From Cryptomeria japonica (Eukaryota > Streptophyta > Pinopsida > Cupressales > Cupressaceae), in the NCBI RefSeq assembly GCF_030272615.1, contig NC_081408.1:762282673-762346672 (forward strand): a DNA stretch of 64,000 bases, read 5' to 3'. Below, one piece after another: positions 46,980 through 57,519 of this stretch. Made by a program: the position numbers and the translations under genes. Numbering within the stretch: position 1 is the stretch's first letter; every line of letters begins with the position of its first letter. A model generated the notes under the pieces. It was given only the letters and a program-made list of their open reading frames with translations, was not told the DNA's origin and searched no databases.

Positions 46980-48032
46980 CTAGAGGTGGGCATTTTGGGG
47001 GTAAATCTTTGGTCCACAAAATAATCCACATGGGGTATTACTGGCAAACAATGGAACAAGATTCCTTTTCCTTTGTCAACAAATTCTCCCAATGTCAATG
47101 ACATAGTAACTTGATTTGAGGCCTTGCATAGGAGCTTTGAACTCAATATTCTCCATGGCCTTTTCATACATGGGGGTTGGATATCATTAGCAAGATATCT
47201 CCTCCTTCCTCTAAAGATCATACCTTCATTATCACTGCTACCGATTATTTCACAAAGTGAGTCAAGGCTATACCATTGAGATCCACCACTATTGATATGA
47301 TTTGTGGTTTCATTATTGATAACATCATTTCTCATTTATCTTACTTGCTACCCTTGTTTCTAATAATGGCACACCATTTAAGAACAGAGAGGTCGAACAA
47401 TTTCTTGAGAAGTTTCACATTCAACATCATTTTTCTACACCTTATTACCCTCAATCTAACATTCAAGCGAAAGCATCTAACAAGACTATTGAGAAGATTC
47501 TATGTAAGACCATTAATAAACATGGAAAATATTGGCATACTTAGTTGGTATATGCATTGTGGGCCTATTGCATGAGTGTTCGTATTAATACAGGAACAAC
47601 ACCCTACAATCTCATGTATGGCGCTGATGCTATCATGCCTCTTGAGTTGGAGATTTCATTGTTGCACATTTCCCTAAAAGGGCTTATTGATGATGATTAT
47701 TATCATACCTTTGTCTTAATCAACTTGAGTTTTTAGATGAGCGTCGTTTAAAGGCCCTTCAACATCTCCAAGCTTATTAAAAGTCTTTGTCTAAATAGTA
47801 TAACCAAAGTGTGCTACCTTGAACCTTTAAGATAGGTGTCTTGGTTCTTTGTGAAAATCAGAGAAATGTCAATGCGCCACTTGATCAAAAATGGAAGTTT
47901 TTCCTGAATTGGTTGAGTCCATACATTGTCACCTCCGTCTATGGTTCAGGTACTTACGGTTTATCTCATATGGATAATATGCCTCTCAAGGAACTTGTCA
48001 ATGCTTCCCACCTACATAAATATTACGCATAG
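46980..48032 (+). pseudogene. G1 integrase
   Basis: Broken integrase. The core contains GLDIISKISPPSSKDHTFII and TATDYFTK (about 47173-47260), with the first catalytic Asp in TDYFTK. Frames then shift; a YVRPLINMENIG region and a 'TPYNLMYGADAIMPLELEIS' segment follow (about 47600-47660). The C-terminal part reads NWLSPYIVTSVYGSGTYGLS and LVNASHLHKYYA, stop at 48030-48032. Confidence 0.85.
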
Positions 48033-48426
48033 AAGAAAAATTGTGGATCATGTGCATGATGCTTATATTTCTATGCTAGTCATGTCATGATATATCTTCA
48101 TCAACATGATGTCTATCTCCATTTTATGAAGTGACTATTCATATATGTGTCTGAATGAGTTTGTGTAGGTGTATACATGTTCTATCTATATCTCAAACAA
48201 ATCTATACAATGATCATGATGGAATTTAATCATGCACATAATCAACAATATGTAAATTAAATCATGGTGTACACCTAATCTAAATCATACATCACATGAG
48301 CATACATAATGAGTATATAAAGAAAAAAAGTACATCCATCCATAATGACACAAGACAAGATCACAATGCTGAATCTCATATATATATGTATGATGCCAAT
48401 GTAATGTATCAATGTACATGTCATGG
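48033..48426 (+). other. G1 3' non-coding DNA
   Basis: AT-rich sequence after the pol stop with CATGATG/ATACAT words, similar in texture to the post-pol spacers of elements A and C. No PMD signal appears before the array starts. Confidence 0.5.
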
Positions 48427-48884
48427 AAGGAACACTCACTGGACAAAGGAAGATGGCAAACAACAAGCAAACATCAACCCCCTCACGACACTTGATCAAT
48501 AGTGCATGGACAACAAGACACAAAATATGCAAGATTCCAAATAAACAATGCATGATGGCACTTTATCTTAGTGCATTTGCATAAATACAAGCTACAATGA
48601 TAAGAAGACTGGAAAAAGAAACATGAACCAAAATAGAGACATCCTACTAAGAGAAGAGATCTTAGGACCTGAAACAACCACGATATCCACCAGAGTGCTG
48701 AAAAGCAAAAAACTGAATAAAACATTCATGGAGAAGAATATGGAAATAAAACTCAAATGGATGGAAAGCACACAACACACGCTTTCCGAAAATATAAATT
48801 TTTCAAAAAATGGAGGTTGGATGCTCATTCTATGGCTCCTGGAGTGCAAAAACTAGACCTCACTTTGACTAGAAAAAAACACAT

Positions 48885-49586
48885 TCAAACAACAAAATTG
48901 GAAAAAATTACCAACACCAAGAGGTCGGGCTTGGAACTAACTTTCTGACGCCTATTCGTTTTTGAAAAAATGGCTCCGTATGCCCAAGATAGAGCCAAAA
49001 AACCAAACCCCCCCCTTGAAAAAGGCCAAAAAGGAGGTCTGGTGGCCAGTGGGTGGTGCTCCGGTGGCGGCCTGGTGGCTGGGCGGTGGTCGGCTGAAAA
49101 AAAACACCATGGGGGCCGCTGGGGTAGCGGGCTGCAGGAGGCAGCTGGGGAGTAGGCGACGGCCAGGGCTGAGAGCGGCCGGGGAGCTGAGCGACGCGGG
49201 GAGTGGAAGGCGCTGCGGGTGGCGGCCGGGGAGCAGGTAGCAGCCGGGGCTGAGTGCGGCCGGGGAGCAGAGCGACACGGTGGTGGTGGGGGCTGCAATG
49301 GCGGTGGAGCCGGGAGGAGCATGGGTGGCAGGGGTCGGAGGTTGGGGCCGGCGAGGGTCAGGGACCAGTAGGAGGTCAGAGGCCGGCATTGGCAGGGGGC
49401 CGGGGGCCGAGGAGGCTGGAGGCCAGGGAGGGTCGGGTTGGCGAGAAAGAAAATGTCAGCGGTAGGGGCTGGGAGCCGGCAAGGGGCTGAAGACGGTAGT
49501 GTGGAGCCCAAGCTAATGGCGACGACATCGTACCTCCATTTGCAGGGGCCCCGTGGTACCCTGCGTACCATGGGAACCCCCCACAA
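48885..49586 (-). other. GC-rich, proline-rich open frame in array leader, left copy
   Basis: A 233-codon minus frame, extremely rich in Pro, Ala, Ser and Arg (for example PPRPPAPCQCRPLTSYWS), within a GC-rich island in AT-rich surroundings. No known domain. The paired copy at 51465-52118 is similar but shifted by indels. A real leader-encoded protein is possible. The bias may equally follow from base composition. Confidence 0.3.
49549..49575. other. Leader hairpin, left copy
   Basis: CCCGTGGTAC, loop CCTGC, GTACCATGGG: an imperfect stem of about 10-11 bp. The right copy at 52127-52153 has the mismatch base pair swapped between arms. Confidence 0.5.
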
Positions 49587-49963
49587 AAAAATTGCTCAAA
49601 TTTTTTTTTGAAACCCTATTTTGCTTTTTTTGATTTTTCAAATTTTTTTTAACAAAAAAGCAAAATTTCGGCCTGCATGCCGTAAAAAGGCAAAATATTT
49701 TTTTTTTGAATTTTTTTTGAAATGTGTGCCGGGGCCGTACGACATGGATCTGAGAAAAAATACTCCCAGAGGCTCAAGAACCAAAATAGGCTATATTTAT
49801 ATGACCATAGGGGTTTTTGGGCCTTCTGAGCATGATGGTGAGGTCCGTTTAGGCCCAAAGTGCTCAGAAAAAGGTCAAACCCTAGGTGCATAAAAAAAAT
49901 TCTGAAACCCCAGATCTGCTTCCAAAGCCAAAAATTCTCAAAACAAGTAGCTGCAGATCTGAA

Positions 49964-49975
49964 GCTCTGATACTA
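49964..49975 (-). other. Array PBS, inner copy
   Basis: The minus strand reads TAGTATCAGAGC, one mismatch from the initiator tRNA-Met PBS. Confidence 0.85.
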
Positions 49976-50344
49976 TATAGGAGTTGAGAAAATACAACAC
50001 CACAGGAGCCCAAATAATCTCTGCAAGCTGAAAAACCTATTACAAGGAGAAGCAAGGAAACAAATAGAGAAAAACAAATACACAGAGAATATGCTCAAAA
50101 AAATGAGAGAGCTCAATATTCACAAAAATATGTAATGTGATTCTTACAATGAAAAGAAAGAACTCAACCTTTAATAGGTCAAGAAACCCTAAAAGGGAAA
50201 ACCCTAGGCTTGCACATAATAATTAATAAAAGAATTAATTATTATGCACCTAAAATTAGCTTAAGTGTAAAAGAGATAAAGGGAACTTAAATAATTAAAC
50301 AAATATTGTTTAATTAATCAAGTAAATACTCGAATACTCTAACA
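49976..50344 (-). repeat. Array LTR, left copy
   Basis: 369 bp. The minus strand starts TGTTAGAGTATTC and ends CTCCTATA. A polypurine tract (minus strand AGCTTAAGGGGG, 50345-50356) adjoins it. It differs from the right LTR at about 12 positions by hand count (about 3%). Confidence 0.9.
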
Positions 50345-50937
50345 CCCCCTTAAGCTAGACTTAGGGAGAAGCTAAAACCTAGAACAACTACTGAAAGCAT
50401 GAAAGATGAGTCCCGACAACAAGGCCTGATTAGGTACCCAAATACAATGAAATCTCTATGAACTGGAGAAATAGAGAAAACCACGTGGGAACAAAACTCT
50501 ACTCCAAAAAGAGATGGAAAAGAATATCACTGAAGCATGAAGAACCTACAAACTCTGTCGAAAAATAACTGCTGATTTGGAGAACCTCCACTGAAATAGA
50601 ACATGACCAGGTAGAGAAGACTGTAATCTGCATGAGTGCCCTCAAATGACACTACTCGAATCAGATGGCGAACAAAGGCAAACAACTAAACTCGAAGATA
50701 TAGATGGCATGAGACACCAAATTCTGAAGAGCTGATCAATCGAACCATGGAAGCATTAGAACCAACAGGACAAACCTCCCCATAATGCTGAAAAGGGAGA
50801 GGGATAGGTACATTGAAAAGAATGACCAACAAGAACTGCATGACGAAGAACCAGGAACATCGAAGGTGCAGAGAAAGTACATGGTGTTGTGGAAGGAACA
50901 CTCACTTGACACACATCATGAGACGAATGTCGTGAAA
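50345..50937 (-). other. Array internal region without gag-pol
   Basis: About 590 bp between the 3' LTR and the repeated leader. It holds GAAGGAACACTCACTTGACA-type words (50896 and again at 50936) and no recognisable coding domain. Confidence 0.6.
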
Positions 50938-51464
50938 GGAACACTCACTGGACAAAGGAAGATGGCAAACAACAGGCAAACATCAACCCCCTCATGGCAC
51001 TTGATCAATAGTGCATGTACAACAAGACACAAGATATGCAAGATTCCAAGTAAACAATGCATGATGACACTTTATCTCAGTGCATTTGCATAAATACAAG
51101 CTACAATGATAAGAAGATTGGAAAAAGAAACGTGAACCAAAATAGAGACATCCTACTCAGAGAAGAGATCCCACGACCTGAAACAACCACGATATCCACC
51201 AGAGTGCTGAAAAGCAAAAAACTGAATAAAATATGCATGGAGCAGAATCTGGAAATAAAACTTAGATGGCTGGAAAGTACACAACACATGCTTTCCGAAA
51301 ATATAAATTTTTCGAAAAATGAAGGTTGGATGCTCATTCTATGGCTCATGGAGTGCAAAAACTAGACCTCACTTTGACTAGAAAAAAACATAGTCAAATA
51401 GAAAAATTGGAAAAAATTACCAACACGAAGAGGTCGGGCTTGGAACCAACTTTCTGACGCCTAT

Positions 51465-52118
51465 TCATTTTTGAAAAAATGACTCCATATGCCCAAGATA
51501 GAGCCAAAAAACCAAACCCCCCCTGAAAAAGGCCAAAAAGGAGGTCTGGTGGCTGTTTGGTGGTTCGGTGGCCAGTGGGTGGTGCTCCGGTGGCAGCCTG
51601 GTGGCGCCCTGGTGGCTGGGCGGTGGTCGGCTGGAAAAAAACACCGGGGGGGCCGGCGGTCGCTGGGGTAGCGGGCTGCAGGAGGCAGCTGGGGCTAAGC
51701 GCGATAGGGGAGCTGAGCGGCGCGGGGAGCGGAGGGCGCTGCGGGTGGCGGTCGGGGAGCAGGCGGCAATCGACGCTGAGCACAGCCGGGGAGTAGAGCG
51801 ACGTGGTGGTGGCGGGGGCTGCAATGGTGGCAGAGTCGGGAGGAGCACGAGCGGTAGGGGTCGGAGGCTGGGGCCGATGGGGGTCGGGGACTGGCAGGAG
51901 GCCGGAGGCCGGCGCTGGTAGGGGGCTAGGGGCCGAGGCCGACAGGGGGCCGGGGAAGCTGGAGGCTGGGGAGGGTTAGGCCGGTGAGAAAGAAAACACC
52001 GGCGGCAGGGGCCGGGAGCCGGCAGGGGGTCAGAGATGGCAACGTGTAGCCTGAGTTGATGACGACGGCGCCGTACCTCCATCTGCAGGGCCTGCAACAA
52101 CGCAGGGGCCTGTAACAA
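51465..52118 (-). other. GC-rich, proline-rich open frame in array leader, right copy
   Basis: A 217-codon minus frame of similar Pro/Ala/Ser/Arg-rich composition (for example PPPPPRRSTPRLCSASIAAC). Its end FLALSWAYG-like text in another frame matches the left copy. Function unknown. Confidence 0.3.
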
Positions 52119-52126
52119 CGCAGGGG

Positions 52127-52153
52127 CCCCATGGTACCCTGCGTACCGTGGGA
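52127..52153. other. Leader hairpin, right copy
   Basis: CCCATGGTAC, loop CCTGC, GTACCGTGGG. Same place as the left copy hairpin, with arms differing reciprocally. An 18-bp unit, CCTGCAACAACGCAGGGG, is duplicated just upstream (52091-52126) in this copy only. Confidence 0.5.
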
Positions 52154-52556
52154 CCCCCCCCCAAAATTTTGCTCAAAATTTTTTTTGAAACCCTATTTTG
52201 CTTTTTTTGATTTTTTGAATTTTTTTTTTAACAAAAAAGCAAAACTCCGGCCTGCATGCCATAAAAAGGCAAAATATATATTTTTTTTGAAATTTTTTTT
52301 CTTGAAATGCGTGCTAGGGCCATACAACATGGATCTGAGAAAAAAATACTCCCAGAGGCTCAGGAACCAAAATAGGTCGAATTTTATATGACCATATGAG
52401 TTTTTGGGCCTTCTGAGCACGATGGTGAGGTCCGTTTAGGCCCAAAGTGCTTAGAAAAATGGTCAAACCCTAGGTGCATAAAAAAATTCTGAAACCCCAG
52501 ATTTGCTTCCAAAGCCAAAAATTCTCAAAATAAGAACAGGTAGCTGCAGATCTGAA

Positions 52557-52568
52557 GCTCTGATACCA
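52557..52568 (-). other. Array PBS, outer copy
   Basis: The minus strand reads TGGTATCAGAGC, a perfect match to the usual plant copia initiator tRNA-Met PBS. Confidence 0.92.
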
Positions 52569-52937
52569 TATAGGAGTTGAGAAAATACAACACCACAGGA
52601 GCCCAAATAATCTCTGCAAGCTGAAAAACCTGTTACAAGGAGAAGCAAGGAAGAAAATACAGAAAAACAAATACACAGAGAATATGCTCAAAAAAAGGAG
52701 AGAGCTCAATATTCACAAAAATATGTATTGTGATTCTTACAATGAAAAGAAAGAACTCAACCTTTAATAGGTCAAGAAACCCTAAAAGGAAAAACCCTAG
52801 GCTTGCACATAATAATTAATAAAATAATTAATTATTATACACCTAAAGTTAGCTTAAGTGTAAAAGAGATAAAGGGAACTTAAATAATTAAACAAATATT
52901 GTTTAATTAATCAAGTAAATACCTGAATACTCTAACA
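52569..52937 (-). repeat. Array LTR, right copy
   Basis: 369 bp, TGTTAGAGTATTC ... CTCCTATA on the minus strand, followed directly by the PBS. The 3' terminus is TA, not CA. Confidence 0.9.
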
Positions 52938-54900
52938 GTCCTAAAAGGCATTGGATCTTCTTCTGAATCTACCTCTGAATGTAATGTCACAACTTGTCGA
53001 GGTAAGGTCACCTTGTACGGTGCTCCAACTAAAACCTGTTGGCATTATACACTCAAATGAGAATGGTTGATGTTGTCATTGATGGAAACAACTGGCAATA
53101 ACTGGAAACTAACTGGAAACAAGGTTCAAACATGGTTCATAGGTTATACCGACAACATAATTCACTTACCGGCACCGGTATCCAGTTTACACCAGCATCC
53201 AGTTTACACTGGTAAAAGATCATACCGACAGTCTAAGACGACTTGAAAATAATATTGTTTATATGAATTGTAATGTAATTTATATTTGTATATTCGACAT
53301 GATGTATTGTAAAGACTCATATATGTATGAGGTCTTGTAGGTCATTTGTAATGTAAGGAAGTAAGAAATTTATGTAGGAATATGCATTTAATCGGTATAT
53401 GAGATGTTATAGGATATGATACTTGATAGTTGTTTATGCACTTTGATGTATTTATTTTGAGATCAAATACTATTATGTGCAAGAAGAATCATTTACCGGA
53501 AAGGTATCAGACAAAGCTTAAACTGGTACTGAATCCAGCATTACAGATGCTATTTTGAAGCAGTACATTGTTATTGGATTTAACCATCCAATTGTAGTTA
53601 GTGGGAATCCATTTTTGTTGTTGAGCAGTGAGCTCTAGGCAGTTGGCCTTCCTGCATGTGCAAGCCCCTATTGTACTGAGTAATATTTATTCATATTGGC
53701 CAATGAATAAATATTGTGGGTCACAAATCCCACCGAGGTTTTTCCCCTATCGGGTTTCATTGCCAAAAATATATGTGTTAAGGTGTGCATTGATGCTAAT
53801 TCTTTTGTTTATGTTTATTGCATTATTATTTGTTTACCGGTATATTCATTTGAGTTATAAAGTGGCAAATAAGTTTAAATCTTTCATCTACTGGTCAGAC
53901 ACTGATTCACCCCCCTCTCAGTGTCTTTGGGATTAACCAAGTATCTAACAAAACCACCATTTCCTCATCGACCAAACCTAAGTATGACTTAGGAGAACAA
54001 TTAGGGAAGAAACCCGCACTTATCTCAATCCTAGAACTGTTGTGTATCTCTCCTTCGCATAAAGCCATACTTAACAAACTCCTAAGAGAAACCTCTGTAC
54101 CCACTAATATGAACGTCGACCAATTTCAAGCCATGGTGGGATACCTTTCTATTCCACATTCTCTTACATTCACCGAAGCTGATGATGCCTCCATAAGCCA
54201 ACCACATAATGCAACTTTACACATTGAATCCTTCCTACACAAACATCAAACAAAATGAGTCCCGATAGAAGGAGGAGCTGGTCTCAATATATGTACATTG
54301 AATACTCTTAAGCAATTGGGATATTCTAAAAAAATTGTGAATGATACAAACAAAACTACCATCAAGGCATATGATGACAAAGAGCGTTCATCTAAGGGCA
54401 CAACCGCCTTACCTCTTAGAGCTAGGCTAGTCATGAAGGATGTGGTTTTTCAAGTGCTTAATCTAGATCTCACATACAACATAATCTTGGGATGCCCATG
54501 AATTAATGAAATGAGAGTTGTTCCCTCAACATATCATCGATGTATCAAGTTCCCACAACATGGAGTTGAAGTGATCGTCAAAGCTAATCCGAACCCATTC
54601 ATATATTGCAACAATCTACGACCTAGATCAAAAATAACAATCCTAGTCAATTGAGAGGATGTTCCTTCATTAATATATGTTGATCCATAATCCTTGAAAG
54701 CTTCTACATCAAAACAAGAAGAGATCAAAGAAAAGTTCAAGATTAAAGACATGGGATGTGGTGAGTATATCTTTCATGTTGATCAACTCCCACTATCTCT
54801 AAGGTATTTAGTCGACAAGAACAACCTACAAACAATTTGCAATATTAAGGAATTGGGTGTGAACCACCTAGTGTTGTGGCTACTAAATCTGAAAGTAAAT
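52938..54900 (+). pseudogene. Element C protease region
   Basis: Starts KVTLYGAPTKT (about 53003-53036), is interrupted by the solo LTR, and resumes at 53956 with TISSSTKPKYDLGEQLGKKP in the same frame. The aspartic protease follows: VPIEGGAGLNICTLNTLKQL (about 54256-54316), where the active-site Asp (usual IDGGAG) reads Glu; then LDLTYNIILGCP (about 54463-54501). Single stops follow KHQTK and GCP. In a working element it would cleave the polyprotein. Confidence 0.85.
53037..53950 (+). repeat. Solo copia LTR in element C protease
   Basis: 914 bp, TGTTGGCATTATAC to ...GTATCTAACA, flanked by perfect 5-bp duplications AAACC (53032-53036 and 53951-53955). It contains CCCACCGAGGTTTTTCCCC and the C-rich GATTCACCCCCCTCTCA end typical of the Copia-2/D family. 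Removing it with one duplication copy restores the host reading frame, which confirms both edges. Confidence 0.93.
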
Positions 54901-55310
54901 CTCCTCTAGTGGCGCAAGTAGATCTTGATATCAATAGTCTTAAGAGTGGTTCTAGCAAAGAATATATTGAGCATATCACCAAACCTCTTTATAACTCATA
55001 TAGCCTTACCATTTCATCCACTCATTCCATTTCCACTCCTCTCCTAGACTTGGATCAACAAGATTTACAAAAACCCTTACTCATTGGGGATCAAAAATCA
55101 AGCTTTGAAAAGAAAAATCCAAAAGTAAAAAATAAAGAAAACTCCTTTAGTCCAAATCAAAATCAAAAGCTATTGGACTCTGTAAAAATTAAAGTCAAGG
55201 ATAAAAATCCTATGAAGAAAAAAGAGAAAGAGATGATCTCCCCTAATATCAAAATAATTGGGGGCAAAAGTTATAAAATTTCAAGTCAAAAAGAATACTT
55301 TTTGATCTGA
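54876..55310 (+). other. Lys/Ser-rich open frame between protease and integrase tail
   Basis: 144 codons, ATG at 54876, stop at 55308-55310. Lysine- and asparagine-rich, with KNPKVKNKENSFSPNQNQK. It has no RT or other domain, although RT should stand here. Possibly a linker peptide of this Ty3 lineage or a chance frame. Confidence 0.3.
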
Positions 55311-55569
55311 AGTCTCCATCATGTCATGATACTTTCACTTTTTTTTCACAATCATAAGCCTTCATCACTCATCCACTTGTTCCATACATCCTTTCACTTC
55401 TAGTGATACATCATGAACCTTTAATGGAACTTCCTTGAAGGAATTTGTTATCAAGGATGCCCAAACTTCTTTAGGTGACACCCATATGGGAAAACGTAGT
55501 CCACACATTAGTAATTCTATCTCAGTTCCTTTATCAAGGAAGACAATCACTTGAGCTACACACCATTCA

Positions 55570-55836
55570 TTCAAGGAACAATGTAGCTACAATCCTAAGG
55601 TTAAGCCTCGTACACTTGAGGTGGGTGACTTAGTTCTCAAGGAAAATCCTAAAAATCAGCAAGACAGAGGAAAAAAGGGCGAATTCAAACCAAATTGGCT
55701 TGGTCCCTATGTCGTCACCATAGTCTATGGATCAGGTGCATATCAACTTTCAACACCAGAGGGAGAACCTTTGGAGGATTCTACCAATAGAATGCACCTT
55801 CGGGGGTTTTACACACAGCTCTTTAGAACATCCTAA
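55570..55836 (+). pseudogene. Element C integrase C-terminal tail
   Basis: CSYNPKVKPRTLEVGDLVLK, then KGEFKPNWLGPYVVTIVYGS and MHLRGFYTQLFRTS, stop at 55834-55836. This is the GPY/F-type integrase end of Tat-lineage Ty3 elements. The catalytic core is absent, so about 2.5 kb of pol has been deleted. Confidence 0.88.
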
Positions 55837-57519
55837 TTCAAAAATACAAAAAAAATAAAAATACAAAACAATAAAAAAATATCAAAAATACAAAAAAATC
55901 ATAAAAATAAAAAAATCGTTACTTGGTGAAAACCTGGAAAATAGGCGCCTTGTGACACACAAAAAAATAAAATAAAAATAAATTTAAAATCGAAAAAATT
56001 AAAGAGAAATAAATTCGTCCAACGGTGAAAACCACTTCGGTGGTGCCCTGGGCAAGTACCATGGTGAAAACTAGGTTATCGACGCCATGTGTAGAGACAT
56101 TGCTCCTCCCTCCTTTAGGATTCAATCTCATCCTTTTACTTTGCACACACTCACATCCTATCCATCCATAATAAACTTACCCATTCTCATCATGGCTTGT
56201 TATTGATCTTCCTAAGATTGGTTAGCCATTCATAATAATCCTTCCTTTTCACCCCTTTCCATCCATAATAAATCAGCTCCTATCTATGGCTACGGCAAAT
56301 CTTAAGTCTAGTGATGGGTGTGGAACTAAGAGCATCACATGTTCCAAGGAGTACAACTTATTCCAGTTTTCTTCAGTCTATCCGCGCACAATCCACAATA
56401 AAGCAACACTTGCATTTCCAATCCGCAATAAAGTTCCATTCTTCTTTGCAATAAAGTATCAGTTTCATGGATTCAATCAGTTTTAGATGAGACACAACAA
56501 CAATGGGCTTTAACAAATCAAATCTTTCAATAGATTTAGACAACATAATGGTTCAGTGATATCTATCCTTTTGTGAATAAAAACATTGTGACCACAATCA
56601 AATAGACTTATACAAATGACAAGACACACTAAACTTGAGGACTACAGTGGATGTTGGTGTCAAGTCTTGGTTTTCTTTCAAATTTATCTTTTTGGTGACA
56701 TGTCTTTTAGCTTTTCCGGGATGTCTCTGACTAGAGATTCTATCTCTAGGATGTATTTGACTAGAAAGGCAAGGATGGGATATGATTCACCTCTTTTTGT
56801 TTTGCTATCTGTGGATTGTCTCTTAGTGATGCTATGACTTGTCCAAGGATATGAGGACACTATGAGTCTAGTGTGAACTAGGGCATTCCTTGTTTGTGAC
56901 TATCTGATCTCCATGCAAACGGGTACAATGAATTTCTAGGTCGAACCTATATCTAGATTGTCATAGCCTATTTTCCATAATAAAGCTAAATGATGATAAA
57001 TCACAAGAATCTCTTTCACTTCCATATCTTATACCTTCCACCCCCCTTTCTTGATTGACCTCCATCGTCCTTCTTAAGTCCACATAGCCCTCTATCGCAT
57101 GATTGAGTATAATGACACTAAAATTATTTGCACTGCATGTAGTCTACATCTGGATTACCACATATTAGTATTTCATGCATACATATAGATATCACAATTA
57201 CTCCATATCCTGTACACAATACATGTTAGCACATTTTACATTCTCATCATATTCATATGTATTTCATACATTCACATTTGCTTTTGCATAACATATAAAA
57301 ACATAAAAGAAAAAAATATTGCATTTCATCATGTCCATATTTGCATCCATATCTAAGCATCACATAGAAGCAACATCACATAGGTACACATGCATATAGC
57401 TGCCGCAAGGATGAATCATCTCATATATATCAAAATAATAAGTGTCATGATACAATAATGTCAAAATACATATGGATACACAATCACCCGAAGGTGTCTA
57501 CATCGTCATACAAAACTGG
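55837..57519 (+). other. Element C post-pol spacer
   Basis: An A-rich block (55840-56010), then non-coding text matched by inverted copies in element A (40092-40327 and 33400-34262). It includes the uninterrupted site (about 56041-56110) into which the gag-only element inserted in A. 57120-57500 is ACATAT/CATATCC-rich. Confidence 0.75.

Larger units (their letters stand above)
41961..48300 (+). mobile_element. G1: Tat-type Ty3/gypsy element, 3' LTR missing
   Basis: A + strand element with a 5' LTR (about 41961-43110), a PBS (43114-43123), a region without recognisable gag or protease, then RT, RNase H, a second archaeal-type RNase H and integrase, ending at 48032. The double RNase H marks the Tat lineage. 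The 3' end fades before 48427, where a tandem LTR array starts. Many stops are present throughout. Confidence 0.85.
48427..52937 (-). mobile_element. Tandem LTR-leader array of a small non-autonomous copia-like element
   Basis: Minus strand. The order from 52937 downward is LTR (369 bp), PBS, GC-rich leader, short internal part, PPT, LTR (369 bp), PBS, GC-rich leader, broken off at 48427. A direct repeat of about 1.9-2.0 kb (48427-50344 versus 50938-52937) covers LTR plus leader. No gag or pol is present. The unit LTR-int-LTR-int looks like a product of unequal recombination between two elements or LTRs. Confidence 0.85.

Noticed and set aside
48962-49490. Gly/Arg-rich open frames on the + strand of the GC island
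   Set aside because: Base-composition artefacts opposite the Pro-rich frame. Neither strand has a known domain; only the minus frames, which follow the element's own direction, are listed.
56286-56837. Short + strand frames in the element C spacer
   Set aside because: No domain, not conserved in frame in the inverted match of element A.
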